From NCBI RefSeq assembly GCF_018449635.1, contig NZ_JAAVUV010000002.1, forward strand, positions 1 through 64,000: DNA of 64,000 bases. Direction: 5' to 3'. Source of the stretch: Caballeronia sp. dw_276. GTDB taxonomy: Bacteria > Pseudomonadota > Gammaproteobacteria > Burkholderiales > Burkholderiaceae. The notes under the pieces were generated by a model that worked only from the letters and a program-made list of their open reading frames with translations, made no database searches and was not told the DNA's origin. Positions 44,577 through 53,717 of this stretch are shown in pieces (positions within the stretch are counted from its first letter, which is position 1; each line of letters begins with the position of its first letter). Both the position numbers and the translations under genes were made by a program.

Positions 44577-45083
44577 TCACTCCGCCGGTACGGGAATGAC
44601 CGCCGATATTTTCCAGCCAGCCGGCGTCCGGATCGCGAACTCGTTGATCAGGAAGGTTGCTGTCTTGGGCGGCTGGCCCGCAGCACCAAGCGTGACGCGC
44701 GTGGGCGCGTAGACTTGTACGGTGTCGTTATTGAGCGGAATGATGCGGATGGCGCTCTCATCGGGCTCGAGGCGCCAAGTGCCGTCAAAGGTCTTGCGGA
44801 AGTGATCGGTGACCGCGTCTCTGCCCCAGAACCGGTATGCCCGCGCCACGAACGATACCGGGTCCGCCTCTCCCGGCGCAGCCTTCGCGAACATGCCTTC
44901 GAGCGCGTCGATGTCATGGGCTGTTTCGGCCGCAGACTGGCGCAGGAACAAGTCGCGGACTGCCTGTATATCGCTCGCGGTGACCGAGGCCGCCGCGGGA
45001 TTCGCAAACCCGATGGCAGTCAGCATCGAAAACGAAAGTGCAGCCACAAGAATACGACGCAAACGGCGAAATTCGGTTTTCAT
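44577..45083 (-). CDS. secreted NTF2-like (SnoaL) protein
   Basis: A 168-residue paralogue of the preceding lipoprotein: DIQAVRDLFLRQSAAETAHDIDALE, FVARAYRFWGRDAVTDHF and FAIRTPAGWKISAVIPV (shown in part). Here the N-terminus is a cleavable signal (FSMLTAIGFANPAAAS) without a lipobox Cys. Thus one copy is soluble and the other membrane-tethered. The frame extends to 45152 but ATG 45083 opens the signal peptide. Function is unknown. Confidence 0.8.
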   Translation of the reverse strand: MKTEFRRLRRILVAALSFSMLTAIGFANPAAASVTASDIQAVRDLFLRQSAAETAHDIDALEGMFAKAAPGEADPVSFVARAYRFWGRDAVTDHFRKTFDGTWRLEPDESAIRIIPLNNDTVQVYAPTRVTLGAAGQPPKTATFLINEFAIRTPAGWKISAVIPVPAE

Positions 45084-45206
45084 CACGATGGTCTCATATG
45101 CCCGTATAAGGGATTTTTTTGCGGCGAGAACACGGGGACGCTCTCGCCGCATGGTGCGTGGAATTGCGTGTTTCCCGAGCTTGATACGTTTGCCCGAGAC
45201 TTTAAA

Positions 45207-45662
45207 TCAACTGATTTCCTGATCGGCGGTCAACTCCAGCACGGCGATTCGAGCCATCACGCGCCGCATTGCCAATGCGTCTTCCTTGCCGAATTCCTGC
45301 TCGAAGTGAGCTTGCGCCTTCAGCCACAACGGTTTGCTTTGCGCCTCTGTCTTCACCCCGAGCCGCGATAACGCTACCTCGCGCTCACGCCGGTCTTCGC
45401 GCCCGACTTCAATGGTCACGAGTCCGTCGCGTTCAAGCGGACGCAAGTTATGACCCATGGTTGCGCGGTCCATCGACAATAAGTCGGCGAGCGCGGCCAT
45501 GGTGATCGGACCTTTTGCGGCGAGAAAGCTGAGAATGGTGTACTGCGTGGCTCGCAAGCCGGTTTCCGCCATGCACGCATCGTAAAACCGCGTCAGCCGA
45601 CGCGCGGCTTTGCGCAGTGCGGTGTTATTGCAAATGCCGGGGTTTATTGGAAAGTTGGACAC
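45207..45662 (-). CDS. MarR-family regulator
   Basis: A 151-residue MarR regulator. The winged helix is ATQYTILSFLAAKGPITMAALADLL (ends shown), DRATMGHNLRPLERDGLVTIEVGREDRRERE with the DR-x-R wing. A Cys near the start (PGICNNTAL) recalls redox-sensing OhrR types but is alone. It is divergent from the cupin-SDR-MFS-SDR operon and 123 bases before the NTF2 pair, so it may control both. The gap holds a strong palindrome. Confidence 0.88.
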   Translation of the reverse strand: MSNFPINPGICNNTALRKAARRLTRFYDACMAETGLRATQYTILSFLAAKGPITMAALADLLSMDRATMGHNLRPLERDGLVTIEVGREDRREREVALSRLGVKTEAQSKPLWLKAQAHFEQEFGKEDALAMRRVMARIAVLELTADQEIS

Positions 45663-45791
45663 GGTGCAGTGTGATCAAAGCGAAGGACATGGATCTTATT
45701 ATTATGGGCATATAAGACTATTGTCAAGAAATCTAAGTGATTACCCAGGATTGACTGGATATCTCAAAATCTTTGATAATTAATCACATTG

Positions 45792-45805
45792 TGGACGTAC
45801 GTCCA
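45792..45805. promoter_or_regulatory. 14-base palindrome before the cupin operon
   Basis: TGGACGTACGTCCA is a perfect palindrome 28 bases upstream of the cupin-dioxygenase start and 130 bases from the divergent MarR gene. Its position near the expected transcription start suits a MarR-type operator. Confidence 0.6.
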
Positions 45806-45833
45806 TATTATGGATAAAGATAAAAGGTCGCTC

Positions 45834-46361
45834 ATGCCAGATACTGCCAATACATATCCCGCCACCATGCCTTATCAGTTGCCCTTCCCCAAGGACGCAC
45901 AGAAGGAAGTGGTCGTGCCGTTCGCCATTCCAACCGATGAGCGCGTGTGGGTCCCGCAAGCCGAGAATGTGTCGTTCCGGCCGCTTTGCCTCAACGCCTC
46001 GCAAGGTTACTGGATGAACCTGCTGCGCGTGCGAAAGTCGGGCGTCCTGAGCCGGCATCGTCATCCGCAAGGCGTTCATGGATTCGTATTGAAGGGACGA
46101 TGGAAATACCTCGAGCATGAATGGACCGCGACAGAAGGAAGCTACGTCTACGAACCGCCCGGCGAGACCCATACCTTGTATGTGCCTGAAGACGTCGAGG
46201 AAATGATCACGTATTTTCAGGTGAACGGTGTGATGTTCTATTGTGATCCATACGGTAACTACACGGGCTACGAAGACGTCTTCACCAAGATCGAGATGTG
46301 CCGCAAACACTATGCATCCGTGGGCCTGGGCGAAGATTACGTGGACCAGTTCATTCGATGA
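45834..46361 (+). CDS. 2,4'-dihydroxyacetophenone dioxygenase-like cupin
   Basis: A 175-residue cupin of the 2,4'-dihydroxyacetophenone dioxygenase family, iron enzymes that cleave an aromatic ketone side chain. The metal motif is LSRHRHPQGVHGFVLKGRW with two His and the following GSYVYEPPGETHTLYVP with Glu and His. ATG 45834 is preferred because AAAGG lies seven bases before it; ATG 45810 is in frame. Its stop overlaps the next gene as ATGA (46358-46361). The real substrate may be another hydroxyketone. Confidence 0.85.
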   Translation: MPDTANTYPATMPYQLPFPKDAQKEVVVPFAIPTDERVWVPQAENVSFRPLCLNASQGYWMNLLRVRKSGVLSRHRHPQGVHGFVLKGRWKYLEHEWTATEGSYVYEPPGETHTLYVPEDVEEMITYFQVNGVMFYCDPYGNYTGYEDVFTKIEMCRKHYASVGLGEDYVDQFIR

Positions 46362-47107
46362 ACCCGCGTTCTTCATCTGCGCGCTACGACTTTACCGAAC
46401 GCGTGGCAGTCGTGACAGGCGCGGCCGGAGGGATCGGCCGGGCGATCTGCGATGCGTTCAGCAAGAACGGTGCATCGGCGGTGAACTGGGACCGGATAGC
46501 AGGAGACATGGATACTCCGGACGCACCCGTGCATTTTCCAGTCGATGTCACGGACCCTGCTTCCATTGAAGCCGCGCTTGCCGCGACCATCCACGAGTAC
46601 GGCCGCATCGACTATCTCGTGAACAACGCGGGCTTTGCAGGTTCCACACAGCCTCTCGATGAATGCGATCCCGAAGAATGGCAACGCGTGATCGAAGTCA
46701 ACCTGCTCGGCACTTATCATATCTGCCGCATCGTGCTGCCGGCCATGCGCCGAGCGCAGAGTGGGCGTATCGTCAACATTGCGTCGCTGGCGGGCAAGGA
46801 AGGCACGGCGAACGCATCGGCTTATAGCGCGGCAAAAGCGGGAGTCATTGCAATGACGAAGTCCCTCGGCAAGGAACTGGCGCAGACCGGCATTCTGGTG
46901 AACGGCATCGCACCGGCCGCAGTGGAAACGCCCTTGCTCAAGCAGATGGCCGCGTCCCACGTTCAAACCATGATCGATAAAAGCCCGATGGGCCGGCTCG
47001 GTACAACTCAGGAAGTAGCCGCCCTCGCGCTCTGGTTATGTTCGGATTCATGCACCTTCAACACAGGCGCGACCTTCGATCTTTCCGGAGGACGCGCGAC
47101 CTACTGA
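46358..47107 (+). CDS. SDR-family oxidoreductase
   Basis: A 249-residue classical short-chain dehydrogenase. Cofactor motif VVTGAAGGIGRA, then VNNAGFAG, and the catalytic Ser/Tyr/Lys in NIASLAGKEG and ASAYSAAKAGV. The end FNTGATFDLSGGRATY is typical. After the cofactor motif NWDR suggests NAD preference. It is translationally coupled to the cupin dioxygenase and should oxidise or reduce an alcohol in the same pathway. Confidence 0.92.
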   Translation: MNPRSSSARYDFTERVAVVTGAAGGIGRAICDAFSKNGASAVNWDRIAGDMDTPDAPVHFPVDVTDPASIEAALAATIHEYGRIDYLVNNAGFAGSTQPLDECDPEEWQRVIEVNLLGTYHICRIVLPAMRRAQSGRIVNIASLAGKEGTANASAYSAAKAGVIAMTKSLGKELAQTGILVNGIAPAAVETPLLKQMAASHVQTMIDKSPMGRLGTTQEVAALALWLCSDSCTFNTGATFDLSGGRATY

Positions 47108-47184
47108 CCGTGGGGCGAACGCGCATCATGCGCCAATAAGAAAGCAGTCATTGCTCACGACAATTCCATGCAGGAGACAAGCAC

Positions 47185-48486
47185 ATGCTACAAAAATCTT
47201 CGCGCCTCAAGCGCACGCAGGTCATCGCCGTCACCTTCCTGACCATTGCGGGTATCGTCAATTATCTGGACCGTTCCACCCTTTCCATAGCGAATCACTC
47301 AGTGAGCCAGGAGTTGCATCTCTCGGCTTCGCAAATGGGTTTGCTGTTGTCCGCATTTTCGCTCGCGTACGCGTTCGCGCAGCTTCCAGTAGGTGCCCTG
47401 CTTGACCGATTCGGTTCGCGGGCAATGCTGGGACTCGGCATGCTGGTTTGGTCTGTCGCGCAACTTGCAGGCGGCTTCATCCAGACACTCAATCATTTTC
47501 TCGTAGCGCGGATTGTCCTGGGGGTCTCGGAAGCGCCCTTGTTCCCGGCCGGCGCGAAGGTCGTCAACGAATGGTTCGCCGTGCATGAGCGCGGGCGGCC
47601 AACCGGCACTTTCGTTGCTTCATCGACCATTGCGCCGATGATCGCACCACCGCTGCTAACCGTGCTGATGCTTTCCTTCGGATGGCGAACCATGTTCATC
47701 ATCATGGGCGCGCTCGGCATTTTGGTGTCGATTGGCTGGTACGTTCAATATCGGAACCGCGATGAAGTGGCGCTCGACGAATCGGAGATTGCTTATCTGG
47801 AATCGGACCATAAGGTCGAGCCGCGCGCCAAGGGCGTGAGCCTCGCCGAGTGGGGCAACCTGTTCAAGTTGCGCAATACGTGGGGCATGGTCTTCGGCTT
47901 CATGGGCGTGATTTATATGGTGTGGCTGTATCTCACATGGCTGCCGGGTTACCTCGAAAACGAACGTCATCTCAGCATTGCGCATACAGGCTGGCTTGTA
48001 TCGATACCTTATGTTTTCGGGACTATCGGCATGGTATCGAGCGGCTATATTGCGGACCATCTGCTCAAGCGCGGCATGGCGCCCATTCGCAGCCGCAAGT
48101 GGCCGCTGTGCATCGGGCTCGTGGGCGCCGCCGCCTTCACGGTGCCCGCAGCTTATACGCCGAGCACCACGCTTGCCATTGTCTATATCTCGTTCGCCAT
48201 GTTCTTCGTCAACATGTCGAGCGGCACGGCATGGGCGCTCGTCAGCGTCGCCGCACCTCGTCATCTGGTCGCCTCACTGGGCAGCATGCAAAACTTTGGC
48301 GGATATCTCGGCGGCTCGTTCGCGCCGATCATCACCGGTATCGTGGTCGACCAGACGCATTCGTTCGTCAACGCGCTGCTGATCAGCGCAGCAGTCGCCT
48401 TCGCCGCCGCGCTGGTGTACTTGTTCGTGGTGAAAGAGGTTACGCCTGAAACGCTGCCCGCTGCGATCGAAACACAGCCGTCGTGA
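47185..48486 (+). CDS. MFS importer, anion:cation symporter family
   Basis: A 433-residue twelve-helix transporter. Helix 1 region GIVNYLDRSTLSIANHSV, loop GALLDRFGSRAMLG and RIVLGVSEAPLFPAGAKVVNEWF are ACS-family marks (aromatic acid, hexuronate or glucarate uptake). As third gene of the MarR-controlled operon it should import the substrate of the cupin and the two SDR enzymes. The gap to the preceding SDR is 77 bases. Confidence 0.9.
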   Translation: MLQKSSRLKRTQVIAVTFLTIAGIVNYLDRSTLSIANHSVSQELHLSASQMGLLLSAFSLAYAFAQLPVGALLDRFGSRAMLGLGMLVWSVAQLAGGFIQTLNHFLVARIVLGVSEAPLFPAGAKVVNEWFAVHERGRPTGTFVASSTIAPMIAPPLLTVLMLSFGWRTMFIIMGALGILVSIGWYVQYRNRDEVALDESEIAYLESDHKVEPRAKGVSLAEWGNLFKLRNTWGMVFGFMGVIYMVWLYLTWLPGYLENERHLSIAHTGWLVSIPYVFGTIGMVSSGYIADHLLKRGMAPIRSRKWPLCIGLVGAAAFTVPAAYTPSTTLAIVYISFAMFFVNMSSGTAWALVSVAAPRHLVASLGSMQNFGGYLGGSFAPIITGIVVDQTHSFVNALLISAAVAFAAALVYLFVVKEVTPETLPAAIETQPS

Positions 48487-48507
48487 TTTTAATTTTCAGG
48501 ACCGAAC

Positions 48508-49236
48508 ATGACTTTCAAGAATAACTTGCTCGAAGGCAAGGTGGCGCTCGTCACCGGCGGCCTGACCGGCATTGGCGCGGCGATCGCGAATCATCTTTCG
48601 CAGCTGGGCGCGCATGTTGTAGCGGCCGGCTTGCCGCTTGCAACGGAAACGCCTGACGTATTGGACGCCGCGGTGCGCAAGCTTACGCTCGACGTGCGCT
48701 CGACCGCAAACGTCAATGCTGCGCTGAAGGAATTCGACCGGCTCGATATTGTCGTGAATTGCGCGGGCGTGATTCGGCGTGGCGCCGAACACGAAGTCGA
48801 TGTGTTCGAAGATGTCGTCGATATCAACCTGAACGGCACCATGCGTGTTTGTTCCGGCGCGCGTGAATTGCTCAAGGCGTCGTCGGGATGCATTGTGAAT
48901 ACCGCTTCCATGTTGAGCTTCTTCGGTGGCGGACTCGTACCCGCCTATAGCGCAAGCAAGGGCGCGATTTCGCAATTGACGAAGTCGCTCGCGATTGCCT
49001 ACGCTGCCGACGGCATTCGCGTGAACGCGGTGGCGCCGGGCTGGATCGCCACGCCTTTGACGCAGGCGCTACAGGAAGATACGGGCCGCTCACAGGCAAT
49101 TCTGGAGCGCACGCCAATGAAACGCTGGGGCGCCCCTGAGGAAGTTGCGCAAGTCGTCGCGTTTTTATGCACACCCGCTGCGTCGTTCATGACCGCAGCG
49201 ATCGTGCCTGTGGATGGGGGTTATCTCGCGGCTTAA
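48508..49236 (+). CDS. SDR-family oxidoreductase
   Basis: A 242-residue classical SDR. LVTGGLTGIGAAIA is the cofactor motif, VNCAGVIRRG follows, and the catalytic residues are in NTASMLSFFGGG and PAYSASKGAIS. The product is closer in style to 2-deoxygluconate or cyclohexanol dehydrogenases than to the operon's first SDR. It starts 21 bases after the transporter and its last four bases overlap the end of the convergent NTF2-like gene. Confidence 0.9.
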   Translation: MTFKNNLLEGKVALVTGGLTGIGAAIANHLSQLGAHVVAAGLPLATETPDVLDAAVRKLTLDVRSTANVNAALKEFDRLDIVVNCAGVIRRGAEHEVDVFEDVVDINLNGTMRVCSGARELLKASSGCIVNTASMLSFFGGGLVPAYSASKGAISQLTKSLAIAYAADGIRVNAVAPGWIATPLTQALQEDTGRSQAILERTPMKRWGAPEEVAQVVAFLCTPAASFMTAAIVPVDGGYLAA

Positions 49237-49634
49237 GAGGTCTTGCGCTGTAGTTGCGCCTCAATAGCCGCCTTGTCGATCACCGACCAGACCTCCACGA
49301 TTTTCCCTTCCCGAAACTGATAGAAGACGTTCTCCGCGAACGTTACCGCCTCGCCGTTCACCGGAAGACCAAGAAACGTTCCCTTCGGTGTACACGCGAA
49401 GGCAAGGCGGCTCGCGATGAAAGGCGGGTCGGCGGTCAGTAATTGAATGTTGAAATGAAGGTCGGGGATTTCATCGAAATCTTTTTCGAGCATCTCGCGA
49501 TATCCGCTCACGCCCAAGCGCTTGCCGTTATGGGACGCATCTTCATGAACGAACTGTCCGAGATGCGGCCAGTCCTGGTTGTTCAAACATGCAATGTAGG
49601 CCCGGTAGATGTCGGTGAGTTCGGTCTTTTCCAT
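49233..49634 (-). CDS. ester cyclase / NTF2-like protein
   Basis: A 133-residue SnoaL-type NTF2-fold protein without signal peptide. HNGKRLGVSGYREMLEKDFDEIPDLHFNIQ and FYQFREGKIVEVWSVIDKAAIEAQL (quoted in part) match the ester cyclase group, which includes polyketide aldol cyclases and small hydrolase-like enzymes. Asp and His at typical cavity positions are present. It overlaps the SDR gene tail by four bases. Function is not known. Confidence 0.85.
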   Translation of the reverse strand: MEKTELTDIYRAYIACLNNQDWPHLGQFVHEDASHNGKRLGVSGYREMLEKDFDEIPDLHFNIQLLTADPPFIASRLAFACTPKGTFLGLPVNGEAVTFAENVFYQFREGKIVEVWSVIDKAAIEAQLQRKTS

Positions 49635-49865
49635 TCAACTCTCCTGATGGTTCTTCGAGGTCGTTAGTGGTCGCGCAACAGGAACTGACAGACGATCTTA
49701 ACAACTTCGCCACACCTGGGCTGGTATCGCGTGTTAATCGTATAGCGGATCGTGTTCTGCGCCGATTGCAAGGCGCGAGAGACTATCTGAAGAACCCGCA
49801 TACCCCTTTGGTAAAATGCTCGGCTTCCGCTGGCCACTTGCTTCACAACCGCTGCACGACGGTCG

Positions 49866-51050
49866 ATGAAAATAATTCTCTCGCGCGATTTCCTCGGGCT
49901 CATATTAAGCGTCGCCGTGGTCGGTCTGGGCCTTGGCGCAACCTTGCCTCTTACGGCACTTGCGCTGACGAATGCCGGCTACGGCACCGACGTCGTCGGA
50001 CTGATGACGGCCATGCAAGCAGGCGGCGGCTTGCTCGTGATACCCGTGGTCGGCCGCATCACGGGCCGGTTCAGCGCGCGCCAGATCATCATGGGCGCCG
50101 CATTGAGCGTCGCTGCAGCCACCGTACTCATGCAGTTCACCGCGCATTTGTGGCTTTGGGCGGTCCTGCGCGTGGTGAGCGGCGCGGTGCTCATGTTGCT
50201 CTTCACCATCGGCGAAGCGTGGGTAAACGAACTCGCCGACGACACCAATCGCGGCCGTCTCGTCGCGGTCTACGCGACCAATTTCACTGCCTTCCAGATG
50301 GCAGGTCCGGTCATGGTGAGCGTGATTGGCGAGTGGCACGCGACGCGATTCATCGTATGCGGTGCGGTGTTTTTATTTGCGCTGCCGGCCCTCGCGCTCG
50401 TACGTGCGGGACCGCCCGCGCACGCATCGGGCGGCGGATTTCATGCTGCTGAAAGCAACCGCGGAGCATGGCGCAATGTCGTGCCGCTGATGCCAGCCAT
50501 TTTGATTGGCACAGCGTTCTTCGCGCTCTTCGATACCCTCGCACTGTCTCTCATGCCGTTGTTCGCGATGTCGAAGGGTGTCCCGGAAAATCTGGCGCTG
50601 CTATTCGGCTCGGCAGTCCTGCTGGGCGATACGCTGATGCAGTTCCCAATTGGCTGGCTCGCCGATCGCGTGGGACGCGTGCGTGTGCATATCGGCGCGG
50701 CGCTGGTTGTCATCGGCCTGTTGCCGTTGCTGCCGTGGGCGGTATCGATTGCTTGGCTGTGCTGGCCGCTTTTGTTTGTCATTGGTGCGGCGGCGGGAAG
50801 CATTTATACGCTATCGCTCGTGGCTTGCGGCGAGCGCTTTCGTGGCGCGGCGCTCGTCTCGGCGAGCGCGCTTGTCGGTGCATCGTGGAGTGTTGCCAGT
50901 TTCGGCGGTCCAATCATCACAGGCGCGTTGATGCATGCGATCGCGCCCGCTGCGTTGATCGTCGTGCTGCTCGTGTGTGCAATGGCATTTCTGCTCGCAA
51001 TATTTTGGGAGCGGCGTTCACAGCCGAATACAGGCGTGATCGGTCACTGA
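49866..51050 (+). CDS. MFS transporter (YcaD/MFS_1-like)
   Basis: A 394-residue twelve-helix transporter. The N-terminus GLGLGATLPLTALALTNAGYGTDVVGL and the segment WLADRVGRVRVHIG place it with the YcaD-like MFS_1 group, often drug exporters or unknown uptake carriers. ATG 49866 has only a weak ribosome site. There is a 231-base gap upstream without genes. No adjacent regulator or enzyme suggests a substrate. Confidence 0.87.
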   Translation: MKIILSRDFLGLILSVAVVGLGLGATLPLTALALTNAGYGTDVVGLMTAMQAGGGLLVIPVVGRITGRFSARQIIMGAALSVAAATVLMQFTAHLWLWAVLRVVSGAVLMLLFTIGEAWVNELADDTNRGRLVAVYATNFTAFQMAGPVMVSVIGEWHATRFIVCGAVFLFALPALALVRAGPPAHASGGGFHAAESNRGAWRNVVPLMPAILIGTAFFALFDTLALSLMPLFAMSKGVPENLALLFGSAVLLGDTLMQFPIGWLADRVGRVRVHIGAALVVIGLLPLLPWAVSIAWLCWPLLFVIGAAAGSIYTLSLVACGERFRGAALVSASALVGASWSVASFGGPIITGALMHAIAPAALIVVLLVCAMAFLLAIFWERRSQPNTGVIGH

Positions 51051-51055
51051 CAGAT

Positions 51056-51245
51056 CTAAGCGGAGTCGAACGCGGCAACAACGCCTTCCAATTGCAGCGC
51101 CTGCGCTTTCAGCGATGCGCTTGCTGCCGCCGCCTCCGCCAGCGCCGCATTCTGCTGCGTCACGGGATCGAGCTGCGCGATCGCCACGTTGACGCTCAGC
51201 ATCACAGCATGCACGCCGAGCGCGCCAAGATCCACCGGGTTGAGC
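51056..51245 (-). pseudogene. chemoreceptor (MCP) C-terminal remnant
   Basis: The minus-strand translation ends AIAQLDPVTQQNAALAEAA, then SLKAQALQLEGVVAAF. This matches the conserved last helix of methyl-accepting chemotaxis proteins (INQMDQVTQQNAALVEEAA... LxxQAxxLxxxVxxF). The signalling hairpin, HAMP and sensor parts are absent, and upstream sequence in the frame does not look like a receptor. It therefore seems to be the leftover 3' end of a deleted MCP gene. Confidence 0.7.
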
Positions 51246-51299
51246 TGAGCGCCGCCGTACTCTCGCCTCGTGCAATGGCAGTCATTTCGGCTACTCAGC

Positions 51300-51341
51300 A
51301 AAAAAACGCGAGGCCCGACAAATCGGAAGCCCCGCGTTCTG
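51300..51341 (-). terminator. terminator of haem lipoprotein gene
   Basis: On the minus strand AACGCGGGGC pairs with GCCTCGCGTT (one mismatch) across a loop, followed by a run of T. It lies about 28 bases after the stop of the 782-residue lipoprotein gene. Confidence 0.8.
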
Positions 51342-51368
51342 ACATGCGCCCACATTACGCCAAACCGT

Positions 51369-53717
51369 CTACCTGATCAGACTCAAGTAATTGCCGCTTG
51401 GATAAGCGGTGTTCAACCACGTCGATAACCGATTCACCTGCGTCCTGTCGATTCCCTCGCCTTGCATCAGCGGAATCTGGTTCCACGTCCACGTCGGGAA
51501 GTTTTCAACCGTCCCACCCGACACCGTCCCGTGAACATAACCAATCTCGCACAGGCTTCGCATGCTCCAGCCGCAGGTCGTCTCGCCGGAGACAGCATTG
51601 GCCTGGCCTTCGCGCTGCCACGTGTTAATGTCGAAGCTGGTCGTGGTGTCCATCCAGTTCGACAAGAACGCGTTGACGACTGCCTGCTCCGTTGCGGGGT
51701 TCGTGCCCTTCCATACACCGGTCTGGCCGCCGTTCCAGACATCCAGCGGACTGCTGTCCCGGATGGTCCAGCCGCGCTGAACGTCGGTTACGCCGACGCC
51801 GTTATCCATTTCCTGCGCGCCTTTAAGCACGTACAGGAAGTTGCGGACCGGCTCGGGCCGGCCGCTGCTTTGGTACAGGTTGTTGAGCAGGCCATACGCG
51901 TATTGCCAGTCGGTCGGCAAGTGCACGTTGTGCGCGCCCGAACCCGGATTCAACAGGATCTGCAGGTAATACCACTGGTTGGCCTTTACGTAATGCGCCA
52001 CGGGGCTTCCAAACATGCTGTTGGCGGCAGGGAAGCCCTGGATATGCGGCGATACATTGAAGATGAAGCGCCAGTATCCACACCAGCCGCGTTTTTCCGC
52101 CTTGGGCGCATTTTCCACATTGACCCACGCCACGGGACAATTGGTTTCCAACGAAAAGTCCTGGGCGAGTTCCCACGATTTCATTAGCTGCCATTGCGCC
52201 GTGCCGTACAGGTTCTTCTGTTGCGCGATCGTGTAGCTGCCGCTCACGCCTTCGTTCGGCGGCGCAAACCGTTCGCCGAATTCAACGCCCCAGTAATAGA
52301 GGTTGCCGAAGATATCCCCGGTTGTGCCCTGGGCGTAACTGGTGCCGCCATTGGCGAGTTGACTGCGCATGTTGTAGGTCGCCGAGCCGGTACCCTCGCC
52401 CGCGTATTCCTTATTCAAATTGCCATTCGTAAAATAGTCGCCCCATGCGTCTTTCGGATGAATGCGAGGGACCCAGTGATTCCAGTCCGGCAACTGGAAA
52501 CCGACTGGGATTTCCCGAAGATTGATCTGGCCTTTGGTTGCAATCGCAGCCTTGTTCACTCCGCCCGGAAATACCGTGGCGAGCGTATCCAGGTCATTCT
52601 CCAATACCGCGTCGATACCCGCGCCACACGTCCAGTCGCTTACCGGCGCGCTATCCAGACCAGGACCTGGCTGATATGGCGGATTCCAGGGACGGCATTT
52701 CGGGCCCGGTGCCGGATAACGGCTCGCAAGACTTCTGATATAGCTGGCGATCTGCAAGCCCTGGTTTTCGCTCAGGCCGTGATATTCGCTTCGGACGACA
52801 ATCGAGTTGTTCGAATAGTTGAACTTGAACAGGTCGCTTCCGCTCGCGCTATGGCAATCCATGCAATGCGCCTTGATTTGCTGCCCGGCGTTGACGGGTG
52901 AATCGATCAGCGTTGCGCTTTGCCACAAGGTTGCGCCTGCACTGATATCCGCATTGCTCGAAAGCGGCGCTGTCCATTTGGTCGGATCGTCTTGCGCGAA
53001 GCTGCTGTCGGCAATCAGCGCATTGCCTGATGCATCGAGAAAATTAAACGATAAAACCCGATACCCGGAACTCACGCCATCGGTCGAGTTGAAGCGGAAG
53101 TTGACGACGTTACTGCCGTTGATTGCGCCGGATATGGGGACATTCAGGCTGATGGTGTCGTAGCCGCCGCCAATGCCGCCGTACAGTTTTGCATTACCCA
53201 GCACGGTAACGTTTGCGTTCGTGAGGTCGATCCAGTTGCCACCGTTGACCTGAACCGAACCCTTGGCGTCGTAGGACAGGTTGTTCACGCGCATGCTCAG
53301 CGTCCTGGCCGATGCGCCGGCCGGAACCGATAGCGTTGCAGCAATGATCTTTCCGCTTCCCGCGCTCATTACTTCCAGCGGCATAATTACCGCGCCGGAC
53401 GCGGTGGTGCCGGCATTGGACGGCGGCGCCAGCACCGGGATCGTTGCCGGCGGAGCACTACCTACAACGTTCGAGCCGCTCGCCGGGGAAGTCACTCCGG
53501 CCGACGATGCCGGAGATGTCGCAGCGCCGCTCGCGCCATCGGGCGTAATAGCGTTCGAACCCGACGCGCCCGCAGCACTGCCGCCAGACCCTGACGAGTT
53601 GGTAAGGCCCGCGATGGCCGTTGAATCCGAACTGCCGCCACCGCCTCCACATGCGCTGACGCCGAGGATCACGCCGCTGACCATGGAAACCAACAGTACC
53701 CGGTTGAATTTAATCAT
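51369..53717 (-). CDS. large lipoprotein with c-type haem motif
   Basis: A 782-residue protein. The signal peptide ends in lipobox VSAC (Cys23), then a glycine/serine/alanine/proline-rich linker of about 80 residues. Residues 110-235 look like a beta-sandwich (LSVPAGASARTLSMRVNNLSYD, VNGGNWIDLTNA). A single haem c motif CMDCH (C285, C288, H289) follows, then a 450-residue domain with many Trp, Tyr and paired Cys (KCRPW, WTCGAG, TNCPVAW, RGWCGYW, ETTCGW). I do not recognise this domain. The protein could be an outer-membrane or surface redox enzyme. It is a single gene with its own terminator. Confidence 0.8.
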   Translation of the reverse strand: MIKFNRVLLVSMVSGVILGVSACGGGGGSSDSTAIAGLTNSSGSGGSAAGASGSNAITPDGASGAATSPASSAGVTSPASGSNVVGSAPPATIPVLAPPSNAGTTASGAVIMPLEVMSAGSGKIIAATLSVPAGASARTLSMRVNNLSYDAKGSVQVNGGNWIDLTNANVTVLGNAKLYGGIGGGYDTISLNVPISGAINGSNVVNFRFNSTDGVSSGYRVLSFNFLDASGNALIADSSFAQDDPTKWTAPLSSNADISAGATLWQSATLIDSPVNAGQQIKAHCMDCHSASGSDLFKFNYSNNSIVVRSEYHGLSENQGLQIASYIRSLASRYPAPGPKCRPWNPPYQPGPGLDSAPVSDWTCGAGIDAVLENDLDTLATVFPGGVNKAAIATKGQINLREIPVGFQLPDWNHWVPRIHPKDAWGDYFTNGNLNKEYAGEGTGSATYNMRSQLANGGTSYAQGTTGDIFGNLYYWGVEFGERFAPPNEGVSGSYTIAQQKNLYGTAQWQLMKSWELAQDFSLETNCPVAWVNVENAPKAEKRGWCGYWRFIFNVSPHIQGFPAANSMFGSPVAHYVKANQWYYLQILLNPGSGAHNVHLPTDWQYAYGLLNNLYQSSGRPEPVRNFLYVLKGAQEMDNGVGVTDVQRGWTIRDSSPLDVWNGGQTGVWKGTNPATEQAVVNAFLSNWMDTTTSFDINTWQREGQANAVSGETTCGWSMRSLCEIGYVHGTVSGGTVENFPTWTWNQIPLMQGEGIDRTQVNRLSTWLNTAYPSGNYLSLIR

